Of a DNA stretch of 64,000 bases, positions 35,146-45,213 are shown one piece after another. Positions within the stretch are counted from its first letter, which is position 1. Each line of letters begins with the position of its first letter. Source of the stretch: Planktothricoides sp. SR001 (GTDB lineage: Bacteria > Cyanobacteriota > Cyanobacteriia > Cyanobacteriales > Laspinemataceae); contig NZ_LIUQ01000003.1 of assembly GCF_001276715.1 (NCBI RefSeq), positions 42,292 to 106,291 on the forward strand, in the 5' to 3' direction. The position numbers and the translations under genes were made by a program. The notes under the pieces are model-generated. The model did not search any database, was not told the DNA's origin, and saw nothing but the letters and a program-made list of their open reading frames with translations.

Positions 35146-36371
35146 TTCAAAACCTCGGTTTTCTTTGATTCCAAATTTGAGTCCAAAAAGTGCTAATCAA
35201 CTCAGGAAATAGAAACCATCAGGATGCTTGGGTCATCAAGCAGATAATCCCAAGGGTTTTTATGGGTTTATGGCGGCGGTTTCTATTTTTGATTGACAAT
35301 CTGAAAAGTCTTGACCAATCTATGTGTGAAATCTATGTGTGAAATCTATGTGTTCAAGGTCAGAGAATTTTCAGTTTCCCAAAATCATCAAAAAAAAAAT
35401 TAAATAAATTTTTGCCCATTAAGGCGAATCTCTGACAGAAGAAAAATTTAATGTTATTAGTCCTGTCGAGAGACTGGTGTTCGGAAAATTAAACAGATTT
35501 TTTGGTTTTGCTAGATTTACTGGTTTCGCCAAAGGACTCAACCGTTGGGAGTTTATACGTGGTCAAAGGTGTAATTTCTTGACAAACTCTTTTCGACTGG
35601 TGAACCTTTGGACAGACTGATTATCTCAGATATTTGACAATCCTGTCAACCTTAATTATTATTTGGGATCAATCGAAAAACAGCGATAACGGTTACATTC
35701 GTTAATGATTTTTATCACATAACTGTGATTTTTTTCATGTTTTCCTCATATATAAGGCAATTTTTGCTGGAAAATTTTAGGCTATTTAATAAAAATTCAT
35801 AAAAAGTTACACAGTCGTCCCACTAAACCTGATTACCTTGCAGAAATCTTAAGGAAAATTTTAGATTTCTCAGGGGCAGAAATTTAGAAGTAGCAACATA
35901 TGATTGATTCCTGATTCTATGATTCCCGATCCTAGTTTAGCCCCAATTAAATTACTGAATGGTAATTACCCGATGACTCAACTCGGATCGATCTCTGCAA
36001 CGATGGGACGAACCCCCTAGTGCCGTTGACACCTCTAACTCTAAAGGGTCAATTGCCTCACACCATACTAAATAGCTCACTAAATATTGCTTTCCCGTTG
36101 ATTCAGTTCTCAGGACTTTCGGTAAATTCCGTATATTTACGGAGATGTTCCATTATTTTTAAAGAGTATATAAACTCTGGCAAAATCCCTTGTCACTTAG
36201 GGAAAGTTAGTGCATTAATAGATATAGAAGCAAAAAATCTCAAGAATCCAATCTAATCTTGGGATGTAACCAGTTATCTTCAAATAAGCTTATAGAGCCT
36301 TAGCGGCACTGCATCTATATCAGTCCTAGATCAAGAACCAAGTCCTAGAAAAACAACGGAGAGTGACAAAC
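35146..36371. other. Long AT-rich intergenic region upstream of PEP-CTERM gene
   Basis: No gene is supported in about 1.2 kb. It contains a 13-bp tandem repeat ATCTATGTGTGAA (three units, 35318-35353), an inverted pair TTGAC-AATCCT-GTCAA (35634-35649) and a 16-bp palindrome ATCACATAACTGTGAT (35714-35729) followed by seven T. Both palindromes could be operators. A 78-residue frame at 36020 has no family features. Such a long upstream region suggests regulated transcription of the surface protein gene. Confidence 0.5.
35714..35729. promoter_or_regulatory. Palindromic operator-like site
   Basis: ATCACA-TAAC-TGTGAT is a perfect inverted repeat. The half-sites are those of CRP but in the opposite arrangement, so it is not a standard CRP box. 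The T-run after it also permits a weak terminator reading. Confidence 0.3.
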
Positions 36372-37079
36372 ATGAAATCACAAACAAAATTTTTTACCAC
36401 TGCCGCAGCCACCGCGATCGCTGGTCTAGTCTCCGCAGCCCCAGCACAGGCTTTTAGTTTTAACAACAGCGGCATTTCATTTAACGAAGATACCACCGTC
36501 AACTTTGATTTTTTGGAATCCCACGGTTGGTTCAAGTCCAATTTTGGCGTGATCGATTCCACCGGCAAACAAACCGTGCTATTTGCTGAAACCAAACGAA
36601 GTGATGGATCTGGACCAGACAACCAAGGAACCGTTGGAAACACTGTGCTCAACGCCTCTGCAAAATTCAAGTTTGAAGCGGGCAAGCAGTACGCTTTCTT
36701 TTTGGACAGTGGCACAGATGTTTGGCGTGACTATGATGTTTACTCCACCGACTCCAAGAATGCCAGTTTTCTCGGGTTTGCCAACCAGTTCAAGTTTTTA
36801 CAAGGGACATCCGTACTCAGCGATCTCAATTACAAGTATTACAGCACCAGCGTGAATAGCGCCCTTGGTCAAACGGCTGGAATTCAGAATGCGAACCCCT
36901 TTGCCGGGCCTGTTCTAATTGCTGTTGAGGATTCCGGTGTAAACGGCCACAGAGACTTCAATGACTTCATGGTGACCGCTCAGGTGGCGGTGCCAGAACC
37001 TGCGACATTAGCAGGCTTGGGACTGGTAGCAGGTGCAATGGCGATGTCTCGCCGTCGCAAAACCAATCACAGTGCTTAA
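36372..37079 (+). CDS. PEP-CTERM sorted surface protein with DUF4114-like domain
   Basis: The 235-residue protein has an N-terminal signal peptide ending at APAQAF, and a C-terminal sorting signal VPEPATLAGLGL followed by a hydrophobic stretch and SRRRK. PEP-CTERM proteins are processed by exosortase at the membrane and appear in bacteria that make exopolysaccharide. The segment AVEDSGVNGHRDFNDFMVT near residues 190-210 resembles the acidic end of DUF4114 domains. I choose the ATG at 36372, about 10 bases after a GGAG; the GTG at 36363 is too close to it. An exopolysaccharide locus begins directly downstream, which fits the known association. Exosortase itself is not in the window. Confidence 0.9.
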   Translation: MKSQTKFFTTAAATAIAGLVSAAPAQAFSFNNSGISFNEDTTVNFDFLESHGWFKSNFGVIDSTGKQTVLFAETKRSDGSGPDNQGTVGNTVLNASAKFKFEAGKQYAFFLDSGTDVWRDYDVYSTDSKNASFLGFANQFKFLQGTSVLSDLNYKYYSTSVNSALGQTAGIQNANPFAGPVLIAVEDSGVNGHRDFNDFMVTAQVAVPEPATLAGLGLVAGAMAMSRRRKTNHSA

Positions 37080-37253
37080 ATCAGGATTTCACCCTGAGAT
37101 GATACTGGGATAGTGGTATCACTCCACCAAGTTATCACCATCTCAGTATAGCTCCGGGATAGAGTAAATTCTTTGAGGATGCCACAACTGCAAAAAAGTG
37201 GCATCCTCTTTTTTTGGGGGCTCTCGCTCAAAATCAAGCGCCTTTGTGGTAGT

Positions 37254-39503
37254 TTACCCTTTGACCCCATTGGCTACTACACCCAAGACCCTGGCACCAG
37301 AAATTTTTAATCCTTCTTGTGCTTTCTTTACCAGAGAACGGTCTGTCTTGGCGAGTCGAGTAACCAAAACGAGGCCATCAGTTTGTGCGGCGAGGAAGTT
37401 GCCGTCGGCCAAGCCTACCAGGGGTGGGGTATCGTAGATTACCAAGTCGAAAAAGTCCTGAAATTGCTCCATCAGAGATTGCATCTTTTTGGAAGAGAGC
37501 AGTTTGATCGGGTCTTCTGGAACCGGACCTGCGGTTAAAACAAATAAGTTATCATCATTGGGCGATCGCTGGATCACATCATTCAGGCTAATGTCAGTAG
37601 CGATCGCATCGCTGAGTCCCTGCACATTCGGCACACCAAACTTATTATGAATCTTGGGAGAACGCAGATCCGCGTCTACCAGTAAAACCCGCTGACCGAT
37701 CGCGGCGGCGGTTTTCGCTATATGCACTGCCACCGTAGACTTACCCTCCCCAGCGGTAGCCGCCCCAATGACTAAAGATTGGATGGGGTTCTGATAACTG
37801 AGCAACCGAATATTGGTATAAAGAGAACGGAACGCTTCCAGTATGGGAGAAGTGCTGTAGGTCTGAATTTGCGCCTTAGTCGCCAGCAGCAAACTGAGAC
37901 TTGCCTGATTTTTTTCCAAAGCCAGACCAGTTACAGGGGCAAGTTGCTTCCGGCGATCTGAGGATCTTTTCTTCAGGTCTTTAGCGAAAGGAATGATCCC
38001 CAGCAGGGGTAGTTTAGTGGCGCCTCTGAGTTCTTCCGGTGTATGGAAGACCGAAATCAACACCTCTACGAGAAAACCCCCCCCGACCCCAAGCAACATA
38101 CTGACAATCACTGCCACGATTAACTGGCGCTTCGTTTGTGTCACCGTGATCGATATCGGTTGGCCATTTTGATCCCTGGGTACAGCAGGTTCCTCAATCA
38201 CTTGCCACCCGACGCTCTCTTTTTGTCGGGCTAAATCAATCTCCAAGGCTTCTCGTTTGGCCAAAAATTCTTTCAGGTTTTTCGTACTAACTTCTAGCTC
38301 TCGCTGCAAATCATCATACTCACGGGCAACGGCTGGCAGTTGTCTAAGTTGTTCGGTTAGCTCAATCTCAGTTTCAGCTAATTTTTGTTCGTTAGCCTCT
38401 ATTTCCCGGATTTGACCGGCGAGGTTTTTTAGATAACCTTGGGCTTGTTCGCTGGCCAATTCTTGCAAATTTTGCTGTTTTTCCCGTAGTTGCTGTATGG
38501 GTTCGCTATCTTCAAAAAATAGCGCTGACTGTACAGCGATGTCGCTTTCTATTTTCTGAAGCTGTCCAATGACAACTTCGTATGCTTTAGGATCTATGGC
38601 CAAAATTGAGATTAAATTACCTTCAGCCAATTGTTTTTCCAGGTTAGCGTATTGTATTCGCATCTGAGCTAGGGTTCTTTGGGCATCGACTCGCTGTCTC
38701 TGAATACCAAGCAACTGATCGGTCAAGGCTCGGCTGGCTGTTTCTGGAATCAGCACCTTGTAATTTTCCCGCAGTCTTTGCATTTCTTCTTGCAAAATAT
38801 CCACTTGAGATTTTAGCTCAGGCAGCTTTTTATCAATAAATTCAATATTATTACGGAGGTCTTTTATCCGTTCTTCTTGGCTGTATTCTAAATAAGCTTT
38901 TTTCAGATGTTCTAAAACGGTTTCGATCCTTTTCGGATCTAGATCATTATAGCGAACTACCAAAATTTTAGTCCCTTGTTCCTGGGAACCTTTTTTCACG
39001 CTAATTCTAGTTAGAGACAGTCTAGATGCCAGCGTTCCGTAGCTCAGTTTGGGATACTGTTCTTGAAGCTTTTCCACCACTGGTTGGAGTATTTTTGGAC
39101 TTTGGAAAACACGAATTAAGCTTTCGTAGTCCACCAAGCTATTATCTTCGATTTTAATTCTTTGAATATCGGAACTGGCATCTGAGGTTTGAGCCATTAA
39201 GTACATTTGTGACAACATTCCTTCCGCCGTAATGGGTTCCACCAAAATCCGAAACGCGCCGGAATACTCTGGAACAATCTGACGAGAACTCTTGACCAGC
39301 AATGCCCCAGCTAGCACGCTCAAGGTGATGCCTACACCAGCCATAATAATTGCTCGGCGACGCACAACGGCAAAAACCCAGCCTAAATCCAAGGAATCCC
39401 CATTACTCTCTTCAGCGTTGGCTGAGTAACTCTGAGGCAATGAGGAATACCTGCTGATATTGCGATTTTCGGAAAACTGTTGATAATTAGTTTCGTAATC
39501 CAT
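37254..39503 (-). CDS. Wzc-like polysaccharide co-polymerase with BY-kinase domain
   Basis: The 749-residue protein has two membrane helices flanking a periplasmic region (first near residues 50-72, second near 455-475), a long coiled coil (about 190-430) and a cytoplasmic ATPase domain with Walker A TAGEGKSTVA, Walker A' LLVDADLRSP and Walker B LVIYDTPP. This is the layout of tyrosine autokinases that control chain length and export of surface polysaccharide. It ends at VVANGVKG with no tyrosine cluster, so autophosphorylation at a C-terminal tail may be missing. It is followed on the same strand, upstream, by the Wza-like gene in the order export then kinase. Confidence 0.93.
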   Translation of the reverse strand: MDYETNYQQFSENRNISRYSSLPQSYSANAEESNGDSLDLGWVFAVVRRRAIIMAGVGITLSVLAGALLVKSSRQIVPEYSGAFRILVEPITAEGMLSQMYLMAQTSDASSDIQRIKIEDNSLVDYESLIRVFQSPKILQPVVEKLQEQYPKLSYGTLASRLSLTRISVKKGSQEQGTKILVVRYNDLDPKRIETVLEHLKKAYLEYSQEERIKDLRNNIEFIDKKLPELKSQVDILQEEMQRLRENYKVLIPETASRALTDQLLGIQRQRVDAQRTLAQMRIQYANLEKQLAEGNLISILAIDPKAYEVVIGQLQKIESDIAVQSALFFEDSEPIQQLREKQQNLQELASEQAQGYLKNLAGQIREIEANEQKLAETEIELTEQLRQLPAVAREYDDLQRELEVSTKNLKEFLAKREALEIDLARQKESVGWQVIEEPAVPRDQNGQPISITVTQTKRQLIVAVIVSMLLGVGGGFLVEVLISVFHTPEELRGATKLPLLGIIPFAKDLKKRSSDRRKQLAPVTGLALEKNQASLSLLLATKAQIQTYSTSPILEAFRSLYTNIRLLSYQNPIQSLVIGAATAGEGKSTVAVHIAKTAAAIGQRVLLVDADLRSPKIHNKFGVPNVQGLSDAIATDISLNDVIQRSPNDDNLFVLTAGPVPEDPIKLLSSKKMQSLMEQFQDFFDLVIYDTPPLVGLADGNFLAAQTDGLVLVTRLAKTDRSLVKKAQEGLKISGARVLGVVANGVKG

Positions 39504-39688
39504 GTTTGCTCCTTAAAAAAAGACTGTCTGTTGGCTTTGAGTACCTGGAGAGCCGATGTTATTGCGATCGCCATCATCTCAAGTGAAATAACCACCCCAT
39601 TAATCGGCAGTTAAAGCCGGAAGCCTTAGCAGCATTATGGATAAATAGCTTGACTAATGCTTGAGAAGGTTTCTCCACCGGATCGGGC

Positions 39689-41287
39689 TTAAGGAACGGT
39701 CAAATATTTGAGAATGCCCAAGAATTCTAGAACCCTGAGAAACCCGCCCGTGCTAGTAGTTGCCGAGAAGATATTGTTGAGATTATCTCCGAAGGCGGTT
39801 ATACCAGAGGGGTTAACCACAACAATGTCGTTATTACGGAGTATGGGATTGGTTTGTTCGTTGATGCTGGCAGCTAAATCAACAGAAACAGTTTGTCGAG
39901 AAACTGTGCCATTTGGGTTGAGGCGAATTAGCTCCACCGCACCGCGAGCGGCTCGACTATTGCGGAATCCACCCGCAGCCAGCAGGGCTTGATTCAACGG
40001 GGTATTTGGCTGCACCCTGATCGTTCCAGGTATTGTGACTTCTCCGACCACCCTCACATTAATTGTCTCGGGAGCAAAGCTGGCTGTAGCGATTTGTTCG
40101 GCTTCAGCCGGATTGACTTCGGCGGTTGCGGGAACGATAATAATATCTCCATCTTGCACGATTGGGTCTTGATTGATGTCTCCGGTCTGCAACAGTTGCC
40201 AGAGATTGACCGAAATAATTTGTGCGGCTCCTTCTCTTGTGGGTCGCTGCAATTGGATTTCCCGCAGATTCGCTAGTGGTTTAATTCCTCCGGCGATCTG
40301 AATCGCCCGGGTCACGGTTGGTAGCCCCCCTAGGTTAAAATCTGCTCCGGTGTCCCCTCCTAGGACAATATAAGGACCCGGACGCGCCACTTCTCCCACT
40401 ACTGTAACATTCCTAGCTTGAGCCATAGGAATCGCAAAGCTCGTATTTGCCAGTTGTCGGATTTCTCCAAGGTCTACGGTAGTCGCTGTGGGAATGAAAA
40501 TGGAGTCTCCATCAAGTAGTGTGATGTCCCATCGGCGATCGCCGGTCTGAAGCATTTGCCAAAGGTTAATATCGATCGTCCGCTGCGAGCCATCTCTTTG
40601 GGGACGACGTAGCTCGATCCGCCGCAAATCTGCTGTGAGCTTAATTCCTCCAGCTTGTTCAATCACCTGGGTTATGGTCGGGTACTGAGTGCCCGGACGC
40701 TGGCCGACTCCACCTTTGAGCGACACCGAGTAGGAACCGGGGCGATTGATCTCCCCGGCGATCCAAATATTTAGGGGACGCGGGGCTTGGAGATTGACTG
40801 AGATCACCGGACGTTTCAGAATATTCGCGTAAGCCTGGGAAATTGCATCAGCGGCCTCTTCAAGGGTTAAGCCCTGAACTGATATGCTTCCAGCCAGGGG
40901 CAGAATCAACCTACCATCGATGGGAATCTGGTAATCCCCACTGTATTGCTCAACCCCCAATATATCGATCCGAATCGTGTCCCCTCCACCTAATATGTAA
41001 GCTGAAACCGGCAGTTCTGCACTTGCTGGAGCGGGAATTTCTGGAATGCTTGGGGCAGGAACTTGTGGAATGGTGACAGATGTTTCTGGCATAGTCTGCG
41101 GGGATTCTGGGGGCGGTGCAGGGCGAACCGGAGTCCCCCCAGTTGCGTCTGGTTGCGATCGCTCCAGCAGTGGCAATTGCCCCAAGCAAGGATCGGAAGT
41201 GCCTAAGCTGGGAACAACCGATAGGGTCAGACCCAAAACTGCCTGACTTATTGTCTTCACTACATTAGTGTGGTTTTTTGATGACAT
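39689..41287 (-). CDS. Wza-like polysaccharide export protein with SLBB domains
   Basis: The 532-residue protein has a signal peptide (about residues 1-30), a Pro-rich linker, a Poly_export domain (YILGGGDTIRIDILGV, IPIDGRLILPLAGSI) and three SLBB domains, beginning near IAGEINRPGSYS, VVGEVARPGPYI and VVGEVTIPGTIR. It should form the outer-membrane or periplasmic channel of the exopolysaccharide exporter. No lipobox cysteine is visible at the cleavage site, unlike E. coli Wza. It lies 185 bases upstream of the Wzc-like gene and is probably cotranscribed. Confidence 0.92.
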   Translation of the reverse strand: MSSKNHTNVVKTISQAVLGLTLSVVPSLGTSDPCLGQLPLLERSQPDATGGTPVRPAPPPESPQTMPETSVTIPQVPAPSIPEIPAPASAELPVSAYILGGGDTIRIDILGVEQYSGDYQIPIDGRLILPLAGSISVQGLTLEEAADAISQAYANILKRPVISVNLQAPRPLNIWIAGEINRPGSYSVSLKGGVGQRPGTQYPTITQVIEQAGGIKLTADLRRIELRRPQRDGSQRTIDINLWQMLQTGDRRWDITLLDGDSIFIPTATTVDLGEIRQLANTSFAIPMAQARNVTVVGEVARPGPYIVLGGDTGADFNLGGLPTVTRAIQIAGGIKPLANLREIQLQRPTREGAAQIISVNLWQLLQTGDINQDPIVQDGDIIIVPATAEVNPAEAEQIATASFAPETINVRVVGEVTIPGTIRVQPNTPLNQALLAAGGFRNSRAARGAVELIRLNPNGTVSRQTVSVDLAASINEQTNPILRNNDIVVVNPSGITAFGDNLNNIFSATTSTGGFLRVLEFLGILKYLTVP

Positions 41288-41872
41288 ATATATAAGGTGA
41301 CATATAATTATTCAAGATGTCTTGAATTCATTTTACCCGCCTTCTCTCTTGATCTAATCGCTAGAAGCCATCTAGCACCTGGGCAATCCAATCTGTTTCC
41401 ACGGCCAAACACGGACAAATCAAATTTTGCGGCGGATTTACCCAACCAAAGTTATCAATTCGGTAAATTTTTAGTATTTTAACCTTTGCCTCTTGACCTG
41501 AGTAAGCTGACTGGCCGCCCAGTAAATAATTCGCACAGAATTTTTTTTCCCCAGAAGTTATCAAGAAATATTTTTTGCATTAAGCTATCTTGTCCGGCCA
41601 CAAGTACAGTGTTGACAGTTGAACCTTGATTAGTCTATCTTCTTTCACTAGGGAGAATTTACTTACAGAAGACTTAGGCACATACAGCATCCGTAAGTCT
41701 TCTTCCGTCTCGGTGGTTGCCTCGATTTTCCTTGGCGGTGATGACTCAATGCTGACTGATATCTATTCTACTCCTGAATGCCAAGACCAGTTTCTATGGA
41801 GGACGTTAATCTTCCAGGCGAATAATTTACCTTTGGCGTTCTTGACAGTTCACTATCAAATCAAGAAATATT
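41288..41872. other. Divergent promoter region with 10-bp inverted repeat
   Basis: The region separates the Wza-like gene (minus) from the polymerase gene (plus). AGAAGACTTA (41667-41676) pairs with TAAGTCTTCT (41694-41703), a possible regulatory hairpin in the leader of the plus-strand gene. A 112-residue frame overlapping the polymerase start looks non-coding. Confidence 0.5.
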
Positions 41873-43288
41873 ATGAAAGCGCTGCTGGCAAATCCCCTAA
41901 TTTTGCTACTAATTCTTGGTTGCGGTGCCATTTATATTCTTTTGGCATTTCAATTGGTCAGTAAATATCCCAAATTTGGGTATTTAGTAGAGAAAATCAT
42001 CCTTGGCTTATATTTATTTTTGATGCCCGGAGTTGGCATAAGCCCATTTCCAAATTTTCATCCATCTAGTCTAGGAACCAGGGAAAAAAGTTTTGCCGGG
42101 GCTTTGGTTCAATTAGTGGTATATGGGGTGATTCTTTTTATTTTATCTCCCAGGCTGAAATCAACTTTAAAATACTCCGTTGAAGTTTTAGCAGTTTTAC
42201 TTCAAAAAAATCTCGGATTATTTTTATTTTTATTGTTATTATTTCTATCGTTTTCTTGGTCTGACACACCTATTCATACCCTAAAATATAGCACGATCTG
42301 GCTAGGAACTACTATAGTTAATAGTTACATTATCAAACAATATAAATATCACGAGATAGATAAATTATTAAGATACACAATGGCAATTAATGCGGTTTTG
42401 AGTACCTATTATAGTATGTTCCGCCCTGCGATAGCGATCAATCCAGCCAAAAATAGCTGGCAGGGAATTCTATCTCACCCAAATACTCTAGCAGCAATCA
42501 TGTCTTTGAGTGCAATATTGTGGGGTATAGAAGCCATTGACAATCCCAAAAAACGCTGGATATCTGTAGCAATGGCTTTATTTTCCCTTTACGTTATGCA
42601 AAAATGCGAATCGGGAGGAGGAAAAGTGCAATTTCTGCTAGGGACATTAATGGTTATGTCTGTTTCATTTTTGAGAAAACTTCCTTTTCAATGGGCTTAT
42701 TTTTTTGTGATAATTTTTATGATTATTTCCATCGCAGGATTTATTATTGTCACAGATAACCTAGAGGCAATTGTTGTCGGTGGTCTAGGCAAAGATATGA
42801 CATTGACTGGACGGACGCCTCTATGGGAATTTTTGTTTACAGAGAAAATACCAAAACGTCCTATTCTGGGTTATGGTTTCCATGGATTTTGGCAACCTTG
42901 GCGAGGGGCTGACAACCCAGCAGCAAACCATATTAGCGGTGAACTTAGGATGCCATCGGGAGATGGATATTGGAAACCTCCTCATGCTCATAATGGGTTC
43001 ATAGAAATCATAATTGATCTTGGATATGTGGGATTTGCTTGCTTTGCGTTTTCATTTTTTACTACCCTGGCTGATGCAGTTCGCTATCTAACTCTTCCTC
43101 AACCTCCAGGCACTCCAATGATTGAATCAATTTTACCCCTTTTATTGTTAATGTTTGTAATTTTCCCAAATTTGACAGAAATTCCCCTGGTTGAAAATAA
43201 CCATAACTGGTACTATTATGTTTTTGCCAGCGTTGGCTTGAGTATCAAAAACTGCGGCAAGAGCCTCACAGGGTACACCAAAAACTAG
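41873..43288 (+). CDS. O-antigen ligase/Wzy-type polysaccharide polymerase
   Basis: The 471-residue protein has about eleven hydrophobic helices and the large periplasmic loop of the Wzy/WaaL family: GRTPLWEFLFTEKI, ILGYGFHGFW, then HAHNGFIEIIIDLGYVG, where HxHNGF is the conserved core. It should polymerise or ligate lipid-linked repeat units at the periplasmic face. It is the first gene of a plus-strand polysaccharide run. Confidence 0.88.
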   Translation: MKALLANPLILLLILGCGAIYILLAFQLVSKYPKFGYLVEKIILGLYLFLMPGVGISPFPNFHPSSLGTREKSFAGALVQLVVYGVILFILSPRLKSTLKYSVEVLAVLLQKNLGLFLFLLLLFLSFSWSDTPIHTLKYSTIWLGTTIVNSYIIKQYKYHEIDKLLRYTMAINAVLSTYYSMFRPAIAINPAKNSWQGILSHPNTLAAIMSLSAILWGIEAIDNPKKRWISVAMALFSLYVMQKCESGGGKVQFLLGTLMVMSVSFLRKLPFQWAYFFVIIFMIISIAGFIIVTDNLEAIVVGGLGKDMTLTGRTPLWEFLFTEKIPKRPILGYGFHGFWQPWRGADNPAANHISGELRMPSGDGYWKPPHAHNGFIEIIIDLGYVGFACFAFSFFTTLADAVRYLTLPQPPGTPMIESILPLLLLMFVIFPNLTEIPLVENNHNWYYYVFASVGLSIKNCGKSLTGYTKN

Positions 43289-43292
43289 CGGG

Positions 43293-43466
43293 ATGATTTT
43301 TGGACAAAAGTATTTACAGGGTCAACGAAAACCTGTGCGGGGCTCAACAGTGTTTATGGCATTTTGCCAAATCCCTCTGAAAGATCGTTATGCCAATCCT
43401 CGCTTCTTTGATGCGCGATCGCTTGGGAAGCTTGAAGACTATCATCACCCCATGACAAATGAATGA
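43293..43466 (+). CDS. Possible small ORF of 57 residues
   Basis: An ATG at 43293, four bases after the polymerase stop codon, opens a frame of 57 residues (MIFGQKYLQGQRKPVRGS ... YHHPMTNE). It has sensible composition and no similarity I recognise. It may be a real small gene, a remnant of a lost polysaccharide gene, or chance. The remainder of the gap to 43648 shows nothing. Confidence 0.25.
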   Translation: MIFGQKYLQGQRKPVRGSTVFMAFCQIPLKDRYANPRFFDARSLGKLEDYHHPMTNE

Positions 43467-43648
43467 CATGAATTGATGCTTGACCTGCCTAAGCTTAACC
43501 ACAGGATTTTCCCATCTGATGTTGTGTATATTCGATGCGCGGGGATTCAGGGTGGGAATCAGGTGCTATCCTAACATCTATTGCTTGGCAAGATATTATG
43601 GAAAGTCAGGTTTGGGAAAAAATGTAACAATTATTAAAAAAAATAAAA

Positions 43649-44980
43649 ATGAGCGTGTTAGAAAAACTAGCGGCATTAGGTCAAAAGATTAGTCCCGGTT
43701 TATGGAAGTTGATCGGCAATACAGGGTGGCTGTTTGCCGATAAAATTTTGCGAATGGGCTTGGCTCTAGTGATCGGCGTTTGGGTTGCCCGCTATCTTGG
43801 GCCTGAGCAATTTGGTCTCTATAACTACGCCATCTCTTTTGCCGGATTATTTACGATGTTTGCTACCTTGGGATTGGATTCCATCGTCGTGCGTAATATC
43901 GTTCGCCAACCGGCTGAAAAGGATGAAATCCTGGGGACGACATTTGGATTAAGACTGATGGGCGGCTGCTTTGTAGTCTTCTTAGCTGTTACAACCGTAT
44001 CCCTGGTTCGACCAGGTGAGGATCTGACCAGCTTGTTAGTGGCCATTATCGCGGCAGGCGCAATTTTTCAGGCTTTTGATACCATAGACTTATGGTTTCA
44101 GTCCCAAATCCAGTCCAAATATCCAGTTTGGGCGAAAACTTCAGCGTATTTGCTCCTGAATCTTGGTAAAATAGGTTTGATATTGATCCAAGCCCCCCTA
44201 GTAGCCTTTGCCTGGGCTTGGTTGTCAGAGTTTATTTTTGCGGCAGTAGCTCTGGCGTTCTCTTATGGGTCAAAGGGTCACTCCCTCAGTGCTTGGCGTT
44301 TCAATCTGGGGCAGGCCAAAGTCATGTTGCGAGAGAGTCTGCCCTTGATCTTGGCGGGTGTAGCGGTTACGATTTATTTACGGGCTGATGCGGTGATGCT
44401 GGGAGCCATGATCGGGGATGAATCCGTGGGGATTTACTCCGTGGCCGTAAGATTCTCAGAAATTTGGTATTTTATTCCGGGTGCAATTGTTTCTTCTGTG
44501 TCTCCTTCGATTATACAAGCCAAGGAAGTTAGCGAGACCCTGTATTACCAACGGATGCAAAAGCTGTTTAATTTTGTATCCGGTTTAGCTTACGCAATTG
44601 CCATACCGATGACTTTTATCGCGTCGCCTCTGATTATCTATGTGTTCGGAGAAGAGTATCAGGCAGCAGGGCCGGTTTTATCCCTTCATATCTGGGCAAG
44701 CTTATTCGTTTTTGTTGGGGTGTCTAGGGGACCTTGGATTATTACCGAAGGATTTACTAAATCTTCTTTTGTGACTAAATCTTGTGGGGCTATTTTGAAT
44801 GTATTATTAAATTTGTGGCTAATTCCAAAGTATCGAGAACTTGGGGCGGCAATAGCTACAGTGATTTCCTATGGTTTTTCTGATTATGTACTTTTTATAA
44901 TCTGGCCTCCCTTCCGCAAGACTATAGGTATGATGATGACTAAATCTCTGACTTTGAGTTTTTTGTGGCTCAGAAAATAG
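43649..44980 (+). CDS. Wzx-type oligosaccharide flippase
   Basis: The 443-residue protein has about 12 membrane helices with the start IGNTGWLFADKILRMGLALVIGVWVARYLGPEQFGLYNYA, which is diagnostic of the polysaccharide transporter (PST/MOP) family. It moves undecaprenyl-linked repeat units across the plasma membrane. It fits between the polymerase and the glycosyltransferases in the locus. Confidence 0.93.
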   Translation: MSVLEKLAALGQKISPGLWKLIGNTGWLFADKILRMGLALVIGVWVARYLGPEQFGLYNYAISFAGLFTMFATLGLDSIVVRNIVRQPAEKDEILGTTFGLRLMGGCFVVFLAVTTVSLVRPGEDLTSLLVAIIAAGAIFQAFDTIDLWFQSQIQSKYPVWAKTSAYLLLNLGKIGLILIQAPLVAFAWAWLSEFIFAAVALAFSYGSKGHSLSAWRFNLGQAKVMLRESLPLILAGVAVTIYLRADAVMLGAMIGDESVGIYSVAVRFSEIWYFIPGAIVSSVSPSIIQAKEVSETLYYQRMQKLFNFVSGLAYAIAIPMTFIASPLIIYVFGEEYQAAGPVLSLHIWASLFVFVGVSRGPWIITEGFTKSSFVTKSCGAILNVLLNLWLIPKYRELGAAIATVISYGFSDYVLFIIWPPFRKTIGMMMTKSLTLSFLWLRK

Positions 44981-45213
44981 CCATGATATTCTCGATACAC
45001 ATATTGTTTTAAGGAAAATATTCCCATAATATAGTGTTAATTATCATGTTAATTATTAAAAAATGAGGATTGCCAAAATTTCATCAGATAAATCTGAATG
45101 ACAGGAACAAAAAAATATATGAATTATATGAATTAATTTCGGCGGTGGTAATCAAGTAATCAGTAATTAATACTATCGCGACATCGATTAAATAAATAAA
45201 GAAAGGAGAAGAT

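Noticed and set aside
36020..36256. 78-residue frame upstream of the PEP-CTERM gene
   Set aside because: No ribosome site, no conserved features, and unusual composition for a protein; the region looks regulatory.
41626..41964. 112-residue frame overlapping the polymerase start
   Set aside because: It runs into the well-supported polymerase gene in another frame and has no recognisable domain.
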